Shown here piece by piece: positions 7,284-12,912 of a stretch of 12,912 nucleotides of DNA. The DNA is taken from assembly GCA_903901905.1 (NCBI GenBank), contig CAIUSQ010000136.1, forward strand, positions 1-12,912, written 5' to 3'. A program made the position numbers and the translations under genes. The notes under the pieces were generated by a model. That model was given only the letters and a program-made list of their open reading frames with translations. It was not told the DNA's origin and searched no databases. Source of the DNA: an uncultured Actinomycetes bacterium (GTDB lineage Bacteria; Actinomycetota; Actinomycetes; Nanopelagicales; Nanopelagicaceae). The first letter of the stretch is position 1; each line of letters begins with the position of its first letter.

Positions 7284-8555
7284 ATGCTGCAGGAACAACA
7301 GGTCGTTATCACCGAGGAAGCTCGGTTAAGAATTATGGCTGCCAAGATTATTGCGCAAGCAAGGTGGCCGTACATGTCCACGTTGATTTTCTCATTAAGA
7401 ATCGTTGAATCACCAAATTTGCCAACTCTTGCTGTAGATGCTGGATGGCGAATGTATTACAACCCGGCATTCGTGCTTGAGCAAATTCCAGAAGTTCTGG
7501 CAACCATGGTTTTACATGAAGCGCTACATTGCGTTTCGAAACACAGCACTAGATTTCAATCTCTAGGCAGAGAAGATTCAAGTCATGACACATGGAACTT
7601 GGCAGGCGACGCGAATATCAATCAAATGTTAGATGACGCAAAGATGCCTTGGGGAGGATTTGATCCCGTGAGATATGGATCATTGTCAGAGTACGGTGTT
7701 AAGAAAGATATGACCACTGAACTAACCTTTTTTACCATGTTAAAACATTTCGAAGATCATCCTTCGAAAGAGAAAAACCACTCTGATTGCGGAAGCGTCA
7801 CTGGTGGTACTTCACGTGGATATGAACTCCCAAAAAACAATGTCGAAAACCCAACAATAAAAGGTGATCAACAGGATGTAATTCGAGATCGAGTTGCTCA
7901 GGATGTTATTAAACATTCACGGGAAAAGGGAATGGGATCAGTACCTGGTGAATTGCTTCGATGGGCAAATGAATTGCTCAATCCTCAAATCAATTGGAAA
8001 CGTGAGTTAGCGGGTTCATTTAGAAGTTCACTTGCCACCGTCCTTGGGAGGCGGGATTACACTTTTTCACGACCTTCAAGACGACAAAGTTCAATGGCCT
8101 TAAGTGATCCTGAATTTATCTTGCCATCCATGAGAAAACCATCTCCACCAACAATTGCTATCGTGATTGATACAAGCGGCAGTGTGAATGAAAAGGAAAT
8201 AACTGAGTTTCTGTCGGAAGTAGATGGCATTGCATCTGCAAATGGAATTGCACAGGGAATTACTGTGATTCCATGTGATTCGCAGGTGGGAGAAATTCAA
8301 AAAATTCGCTCAGTTTCTGGAATTGCAGATGTGAAGCTAAGTGGTGGTGGAGGAACGGATTTAAGGGTTGGAATCAAAGCTGCTGAATCGCTCAAGCCAA
8401 AGCCTAAAATCATAATTGTTTTAACTGATGGATATACCCCGTGGCCTGAATCAATAGATAGCCACGTAGAATCATTGATAATCTGCTGTAGCGCTTCTGA
8501 GTCGGTCGCAAATGTTCCAAAATTTGCAACGGCTATTGACATGACTCGCTTGTAG
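7284..8555 (+). CDS. Metallopeptidase-like (DUF2201) and VWA-domain protein, MoxR partner
   Basis: This 423-aa protein has two domains. The N-terminal part (about 10-130) carries an intact zinc-metallopeptidase signature HEALH (78-82), followed by NLAGDANINQ (about 105-114), in which D109 is a plausible third metal ligand. This is the putative metallopeptidase domain of the DUF2201/COG3864 family. A polar, probably flexible region (about 155-220) leads to a C-terminal VWA-like domain (about 290-423). Its metal-ion-dependent adhesion site is complete: DTSGS (296-300), GGGGTDL (T358) and TDG (D382). VWA domains bind partners through Mg2+, and in this family they work with MoxR ATPases. Whether the HEXXH site cleaves protein is not established. 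ATG 7284 starts 2 bases after the AAA+ stop, with no good ribosome site of its own, suggesting translational coupling. Confidence 0.92.
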   Translation: MLQEQQVVITEEARLRIMAAKIIAQARWPYMSTLIFSLRIVESPNLPTLAVDAGWRMYYNPAFVLEQIPEVLATMVLHEALHCVSKHSTRFQSLGREDSSHDTWNLAGDANINQMLDDAKMPWGGFDPVRYGSLSEYGVKKDMTTELTFFTMLKHFEDHPSKEKNHSDCGSVTGGTSRGYELPKNNVENPTIKGDQQDVIRDRVAQDVIKHSREKGMGSVPGELLRWANELLNPQINWKRELAGSFRSSLATVLGRRDYTFSRPSRRQSSMALSDPEFILPSMRKPSPPTIAIVIDTSGSVNEKEITEFLSEVDGIASANGIAQGITVIPCDSQVGEIQKIRSVSGIADVKLSGGGGTDLRVGIKAAESLKPKPKIIIVLTDGYTPWPESIDSHVESLIICCSASESVANVPKFATAIDMTRL

Positions 8556-8569
8556 CCTTTTGTCACTCC

Positions 8570-8662
8570 CTCCTGCTATCTTTTCAGAAAGAAGCTATCC
8601 GATTTGCAGACTTAATGATTAAAGAAAAGATCAGGAAGGGTTGGGTTGAAGTAACTAAGTGA
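8570..8662 (+). pseudogene. Remnant of a WGR-domain gene (C-terminal end only)
   Basis: This segment reads in frame as LLLSFQKEAIRFADLMIKEK then IRKGWVEVTK and a TGA at 8660-8662. It fits the C-terminal helix and final strand of WGR domains (SF....EA...F...I.EK..KGY.EV), a small domain known from PARPs and from bacterial MolR/YehI-type proteins. The frame is closed by a TGA at 8537-8539 inside the VWA gene, and the conserved W-G-R half is absent, so the front of the gene appears deleted. An ATG at 8615 could yield at most 15 residues. The TGA overlaps the GTG start of the next gene as GTGA, the form of a coupled operon junction. The match is by eye over about 30 residues. Confidence 0.55.
8574..8582 (+). 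promoter_or_regulatory. Possible extended -10 promoter for the nuclease-helicase gene
   Basis: TGCTATCTT has the TGn-TATnnT form of an extended -10 element. It lies 76 bases upstream of the GTG at 8659 and just after the VWA stop. The TTGTCA at 8560-8565 is a good -35 by sequence, but its 11-base spacing is too short, so only the extended -10 reading is offered. The gene may equally be read through from the MoxR-VWA unit. Confidence 0.2.
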
Positions 8663-11600
8663 AGAAATTCAAAGGTGAATGGTTTATTTCTCCACGCGAC
8701 TTAATTGCCGAACTGGAATGCACTCAACGGCTTCATCTCGAGTGGGCGGTGTTAGAAAAACTCTTACCGGCACCTGATTCAGAGAATGGACCTGAGTTAG
8801 AGCTCTTGATTGAGCAAGGCCGATTGCATGAAAAAGCTTTAGCAACACAACTTCGCACTGCTGGAAGTTTTGTAGATATCGGTGAACCTAAATTCACTCA
8901 AGAAGCTCTCACGCTGGCACATCAGAAAACTGTTGAAGCGGTTCACAATGGAATTGAAACCATTTATCAAGCAACGTTTTTTACCAAAGGTTTTATGGGT
9001 TTTGCCGACTTTTTAATTCTTGTTAAAGATGAAACAGGTAAACCTCTTAAGGACGCTGAAGGCCGTTTTGTTTACGATCCCGTAGACGCTAAGTCAGCTA
9101 GAAGTGCTAAGCGTGCAGCTGTGCTACAGGTTTCTGCGTACGCCTTCATCATGAAAGAAATGGGCCTTGCGGTCCCCCACAATGTGCACCTTTGGTTGGG
9201 TGGCGATGCCCGTTGGTCTGCAGCGGCACTCGATCTCATTGACTTGGCAGAGCACTTTGTTAATCGTGTGAGAACTTCTATTGCAGAATTTGATTCAGCA
9301 CCCTCTCCTACATGGGCTGCACCTAAAGAATCGTGTATGCGATGTCGATGGGCTGCTTCGTGTGATGCTGGGCGCCACGAGGATAGAGATCTCTCTTTAA
9401 TCCAAGGAATTAGAAGTAACACCCGATCGCTGTTGATAAAAAATGGGATTAAAACAATTGACGAGATGGCACAAGCATCTGATGAGCAAAGGCCAAAGGA
9501 ACCAAAAGAAGTCACACGTGAAACTTTTGAAAACCTAAGGGCACAAGCTGAAATTCAAGTTCGTGGAAAAGATCTTCCTAAGCCAATTTATGACCTCCGT
9601 GATCTCGATGCATTTGGGCTGCTTCCAGAATCTTCTAAAGGAGACATTTGGTTTGATATGGAAGGCGACCCCTTCGCAAATAATGGTGAGGGTCTGGAGT
9701 ACATGTTTGGCTACCTCTATAAAGATGGTGAAACCTTAAAATTTGATACATTCGATGCAATAAATCGCACAGAAGAAAAAACAGCTTTTTGTGCATTCAT
9801 TGAGTACTTATTGCAAAGGCTTAAAGAGTTTCCAGATATGCATGTCTACCACTATGCATCATATGAAGTTAGTGCAATGTTGCGTTTAGCTCAAAGACAT
9901 GGATCTTTTGAATTTGAAGTTGATCGACTTGTTCGTGATGGAGTGTTCGTTGATTTATACGCAATAGTTCGTCGAGCCTTTAGGTTTTCAACTGAATCGA
10001 TGTCCATTAAATACATCGAAAAGACTTTCTGGAATGGTCACCGCGATAAAGAAGTAACAACAGCTGTCGGAAGCGTGATTCAATTTGAACGAGCGCTGGC
10101 AATGTTGGCTGCTGGTGATAAAGATACATTTATAAAATCTCTCAATGAGATTAAGTCCTACAACAAAGATGACGTGGACTCAACCCAACAACTCGATACT
10201 TGGATTCGTGAACAAGCTACTACTCACGGCATAGATATTGCTGCCATGCGACCAGCTGCCGCACTTAAATGGGAAGACAACGAGGAACTTGAACGTGTCG
10301 AACCTATCGCCATTCAACTACTCAATAATGTTCCAGAAGATCGGGACGAACGCAGTGATTCTGAGCAGGGATTGGCGTTGCTTTCGGCTGCAATTTCTTT
10401 CCATCATCGTGAAACTCGTCCAGCGTGGTGGGCTATTTTTGAGCGGGCACTTACAATTGCTGAAGATTTAAACTCCTTTAACGATGTGATCATTCCAACA
10501 TCCATCACGGCTGGACCTTGGACAATTAGTGGCCGCCAAAAGAATCACCGGCGCAACATTACGATCAAAGCTGAAGGAACCGATCTTCAGCACATGCTTG
10601 ATTATGAACACATCCCGCAAGTCTTGTATGAGATCGCGCCTGATGGATTTAAAACAATTCAAGGCAGCACACGTGGATTTATTGATGCGTCCATAGTCGA
10701 TATTGATGGTTCCACGGTGATTCTTGAAGAGGTAGAAAAGAAAAGCGCTGGTACTTGGCAAGAGACACCAATGGCATTGCTACCAGGTGCACCAATTAGA
10801 ACTACTTCAATCGAAAAGATACTACGTGAAGAATTAGGTGCCTCAACTCTTTACAGAATGAACAATGGTGAACCAGCTTTTCCTAATCTTGCCTGGTGTG
10901 ACGTGCTATTGCGAAGAAAACCTCGACAGATTTCAGGAGAATTAGTAAAAAATGAAGATTCAGTTTCAAGCATCACTGAATCGCTTTTGGGAAGTCAAAA
11001 TAGTTACATAGCAGTACAAGGTCCACCAGGAACTGGAAAAACTTACGTTGGTGCACATGTCATTGCAAACCTAGTAAAAGCCGGATGGCGAGTTGGTGTA
11101 GTTGCTCAATCGCACGCAGTTGTAGAGCATCTGATGGATAACGTTAAGAAAATCGATAAAACAATTCCCATGGCTAAGAAAGGTCAAACCGCTAAGTCCC
11201 AACCCGCCTATCATGTAGATGACGTTGCAGCGTGGGCAACTTCATTGTCCGGAACAGGTTATGTTGTGGGTGGCACAGTATGGACTTTTAGTCGACCTGA
11301 TGTTCGCCTCCTAAATTTAGATCTCATAGTTATTGATGAAGCTGGCCAATTCTCTTTAGCAAACTCTCTTGCTGTGATTTCTTCTGGGCGCTGCGCATTG
11401 CTGCTAGGTGATCCGCAACAATTACCGCAAGTGAGCCAAGGTAAACACCCTGAACCTGTAAATGAGTCCGTACTTTCACATATCTTGGGTGGGCATAAGA
11501 CGATGCCAGAAGAATTAGGTTTCTTTCTAGAAAAAACTTTCAGATTGCATCCGAAGATTGCTGCACGTGTTTCGAGGCTTCAATATGAAGATCGCTTGTA

Positions 11601-12138
11601 TTCGGATGCACGGTGCGAACTTAGAAATCTTGCGGGTATCGAACCAGGACTTCATGTAATTTCTGTCGATCACATGGGCAATACGGTGAGTTCTATCGAA
11701 GAAGCAGAAGTGCTCTTGAAAATGATTCCAGAACATTTAGGAAAACTCTGGACGCCAGTCGATTCAAAAGGCGAACCAACTACCTCGCGACCGCTGCTGC
11801 AAAGTGACATCTTGGTTGTCACCGCTTACAACGCCCAAGTGCGATATCTAAAGTCACGATTGAGAGCTGCGGGATTTGGAGAGATCAGGGTAGGTACATT
11901 TGATAAATTCCAAGGACAGGAAGCTCCAATAGTTTTTGTCTCCATGACAACATCGTCAAGCGAAGATTTACCCCGTGGAATTGAATTCCTGCTATCTCCA
12001 AATAGATTGAACGTTGCAATCTCTAGAGCTCAGTGGGCCTGTTATGTACTGCGCTCCCCACAACTTTCAGTTATGGAACCTGTATCGCCTGAAGGAATGG
12101 TGATGTTAGGTAAGTTTGTAACGCTATGCAAAAACTAG
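8659..12138 (+). CDS. TM0106-type RecB-like nuclease / RNase H-like / SF1 helicase fusion
   Basis: This 1159-aa protein has three enzymatic parts. The N-terminal RecB-like nuclease (about 1-240) has motif residues H57, D117 in GFADFL, D143 and K145 in DAK, and Q157/Y161, plus four cysteines, C21 and C226-x2-C229-x5-C235, spaced as in Fe-S nucleases of the Cas4/AddB type. An RNase H-like domain (about 328-515) has DME (D333, E335) and a YNKDD motif (D504). The C-terminal Dna2/Upf1-like helicase has Walker A GPPGTGKT (788-795), DEAGQ (893-897), GDPQQLP (917-923), TFDKFQGQE (1080-1088) and NRLNVAISRA (1115-1124). All catalytic motifs are kept, so it should unwind and cut DNA or RNA. GTG is the only upstream start, since TAA directly precedes it; the ribosome site is weak. 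The domain layout is known, but its physiological role is not settled. Confidence 0.94.
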   Translation: MKKFKGEWFISPRDLIAELECTQRLHLEWAVLEKLLPAPDSENGPELELLIEQGRLHEKALATQLRTAGSFVDIGEPKFTQEALTLAHQKTVEAVHNGIETIYQATFFTKGFMGFADFLILVKDETGKPLKDAEGRFVYDPVDAKSARSAKRAAVLQVSAYAFIMKEMGLAVPHNVHLWLGGDARWSAAALDLIDLAEHFVNRVRTSIAEFDSAPSPTWAAPKESCMRCRWAASCDAGRHEDRDLSLIQGIRSNTRSLLIKNGIKTIDEMAQASDEQRPKEPKEVTRETFENLRAQAEIQVRGKDLPKPIYDLRDLDAFGLLPESSKGDIWFDMEGDPFANNGEGLEYMFGYLYKDGETLKFDTFDAINRTEEKTAFCAFIEYLLQRLKEFPDMHVYHYASYEVSAMLRLAQRHGSFEFEVDRLVRDGVFVDLYAIVRRAFRFSTESMSIKYIEKTFWNGHRDKEVTTAVGSVIQFERALAMLAAGDKDTFIKSLNEIKSYNKDDVDSTQQLDTWIREQATTHGIDIAAMRPAAALKWEDNEELERVEPIAIQLLNNVPEDRDERSDSEQGLALLSAAISFHHRETRPAWWAIFERALTIAEDLNSFNDVIIPTSITAGPWTISGRQKNHRRNITIKAEGTDLQHMLDYEHIPQVLYEIAPDGFKTIQGSTRGFIDASIVDIDGSTVILEEVEKKSAGTWQETPMALLPGAPIRTTSIEKILREELGASTLYRMNNGEPAFPNLAWCDVLLRRKPRQISGELVKNEDSVSSITESLLGSQNSYIAVQGPPGTGKTYVGAHVIANLVKAGWRVGVVAQSHAVVEHLMDNVKKIDKTIPMAKKGQTAKSQPAYHVDDVAAWATSLSGTGYVVGGTVWTFSRPDVRLLNLDLIVIDEAGQFSLANSLAVISSGRCALLLGDPQQLPQVSQGKHPEPVNESVLSHILGGHKTMPEELGFFLEKTFRLHPKIAARVSRLQYEDRLYSDARCELRNLAGIEPGLHVISVDHMGNTVSSIEEAEVLLKMIPEHLGKLWTPVDSKGEPTTSRPLLQSDILVVTAYNAQVRYLKSRLRAAGFGEIRVGTFDKFQGQEAPIVFVSMTTSSSEDLPRGIEFLLSPNRLNVAISRAQWACYVLRSPQLSVMEPVSPEGMVMLGKFVTLCKN

Positions 12139-12298
12139 GGTTTCTTTTTTCTACATAACTTTGTTATCTTGGTTGGAACCAGTTTGTCCATCTCAGAAGT
12201 TGCTACTTCTACTGAATCAAATGACTTCTGTTGATCCTTACCTTCGGTCCCGATTCGGGCGAAGAGGAGAGGACAACTGACTGCCGAGATAAACACTG
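12139..12298. other. Intergenic gap with several hairpins between convergent genes
   Basis: This 160-base gap lies between two convergent stops. AAAC/GTTT around 12132-12143 followed by a T-rich run could be a weak terminator for the nuclease-helicase gene. AGAAGT (12195-12200) and ACTTCT (12205-12210) form a perfect 6-bp stem with a TGCT loop. CAGAAGT (12194-12200) can instead pair with ACTTCTG (about 12224-12230). A third structure is CTTCG...CGAAG around CCCGATTCGGG at about 12242-12264. TGTTATCTT (12162-12170) resembles an extended -10. A 19-codon frame at 12221-12280 (MTSVDPYLRSRFGRRGEDN) has no ribosome site. No convincing gene is seen. Confidence 0.4.
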
Positions 12299-12912
12299 TC
12301 ACTTTATCCCCGAGAATATTCGAGTCAGGTTCACTGTGGTTGCCAGACGAGTTGGTGCGGCAGGTGCATTGAGAGACAAGCTACATGTTCCATTAACTTT
12401 GCCTTCAATAGTTATAGAACTAAAAAGTTTGTTTAGACTGTCTTCATAAATCACAGATTTCACTGAACAAACATTTGGTGTTAGTGAACTTACATTCACT
12501 GCAGGTCCCCAACCACTGAGACCACCTCTGGCTGCTGGAGCAACAGCGGTATATCTTGCTGTAAAAGTATGAGGGCCGCGGCCAACCAAGGAAACAATTC
12601 CACCAGCATTAATGATGGTTCTAACTGCCCTCCAAAGAAATGTGCGATCAACAGGAACGGCAGCTCTAAAGGACGCATTGCCTGTCTGCGAAGCACGAAC
12701 CCCACAAGAAATGGAGGACGTCACGGTTTTAGGATCAATTGCCTGGACGAAAACTTCTGTGCCCGTACTAACAATTAAGCAAGTTTCAGGAGTGAGAGAT
12801 GAATACTGAACTTGTAATCCTGAACTGACAACAGCGTTTAACTTGTAAGCAGGGCCGAACTCTCGATTGGCTATCGCAGGGAAATTAATCGTTTGCGGTG
12901 TTGGCGTTGCAG
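12299..12912 (-). CDS. C-terminal part of a secreted/surface Ig-like repeat protein (5' end outside window)
   Basis: The frame is open from the window edge to TGA at 12299-12301, giving the last 203 residues. At least two repeat units are visible, each with a SLTPxxC motif (SLTPETC, SLTPNVC), a second cysteine 20-40 residues later (SISCGV, GTCSLS), and an end of the type NASFRAAVPVDRTF or TRLATTVNLTRIF. This Ser/Thr/Val-rich, Cys-paired beta pattern is typical of Ig-like repeats in bacterial surface or secreted proteins, and the segment before the first repeat (ATPTPQTINFPAIANREFG) is a usual repeat boundary. There is no C-terminal membrane anchor or sorting signal, so retention would depend on parts not seen. 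The GTG at 12724 is internal, not a start. It converges on the nuclease-helicase gene and looks functionally unrelated to it. Confidence 0.8.
   Translation of the reverse strand, partial: ATPTPQTINFPAIANREFGPAYKLNAVVSSGLQVQYSSLTPETCLIVSTGTEVFVQAIDPKTVTSSISCGVRASQTGNASFRAAVPVDRTFLWRAVRTIINAGGIVSLVGRGPHTFTARYTAVAPAARGGLSGWGPAVNVSSLTPNVCSVKSVIYEDSLNKLFSSITIEGKVNGTCSLSLNAPAAPTRLATTVNLTRIFSGIK

Noticed and set aside
8579..8592. TCTTT-TCAG-AAAGA hairpin as terminator of the MoxR-VWA unit
   Set aside because: The stem is five weak pairs, has no following T-run, and coincides with codons of the WGR remnant.
8659..9400. Cas4 or CRISPR association of the Fe-S RecB nuclease
   Set aside because: The cysteine spacing resembles Cas4, but the domain is fused to RNase H-like and helicase parts, and no repeat array or cas gene is present.
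9072..9515. 147-codon - strand open frame inside the nuclease-helicase gene
   Set aside because: It mirrors a region whose + strand protein carries the RecB and Fe-S motifs; the - strand peptide looks like a shadow.
12240..12266. tRNA T-arm-like sequence
   Set aside because: GGTCCCGATTCGGGC is only superficially similar; no acceptor, anticodon or D-arm could be built around it on either strand.

Overview
The window reads as accessory chromosomal DNA from a small-genome, moderately AT-rich bacterium. A freshwater actinobacterium of the Nanopelagicales (acI) type fits. That placement is an inference from tight gene packing, good AAGGAG-type ribosome sites mixed with GTG and TTG starts, variant-leucine-rich-repeat and YbjN-like proteins, and a secreted protein with Cys-paired Ig-like repeats. 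No rRNA, tRNA or other taxonomic marker is present, so it stays tentative. No insertion sequence, integrase, CRISPR array or tRNA was seen.

Layout, left to right: (a) 1-1426, a small unknown protein on the + strand converging on an unknown 349-aa protein with a Cys-rich N-terminus; (b) 1427-1549, a divergent intergenic region with two competing hairpins, then a 157-aa YbjN/type III-secretion-chaperone-like protein; (c) 2027-6110 on the - strand, a compact operon in the order YbjN-like protein, variant leucine-rich-repeat protein, 886-aa TPR/Sel1-like scaffold, the last two genes overlapping; (d) 6175-8555, divergently transcribed, a MoxR-type AAA+ ATPase and, 2 bases later, a protein joining a HEXXH metallopeptidase-like domain to a VWA domain; (e) about 8570-8662, what looks like the C-terminal third of a WGR domain with its front missing, whose stop codon overlaps the next start; (f) 8659-12138, a 1159-residue protein joining a TM0106-type Fe-S RecB nuclease, an RNase H-like exonuclease domain and a Dna2/Upf1-like SF1 helicase; (g) 12139-12298, a hairpin-rich gap; (h) the C-terminal end of a large Ig-repeat surface or secreted protein on the - strand, cut by the window edge.

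How they may work together (inference): MoxR ATPases with VWA partners usually act as an AAA+ remodelling machine plus a metal-dependent adaptor. Here the pair sits head-to-head with an operon of likely protein-binding proteins (a chaperone-like fold, a solenoid repeat protein and a TPR scaffold) and next to a WGR relic and a nuclease-helicase. AAA, VWA and WGR genes also lie close together in the E. coli yeh/molR region, so the association has a precedent. The YbjN + LRV + TPR arm beside MoxR-VWA is the best candidate here for a poorly described system. Its function cannot be read from the sequence alone.
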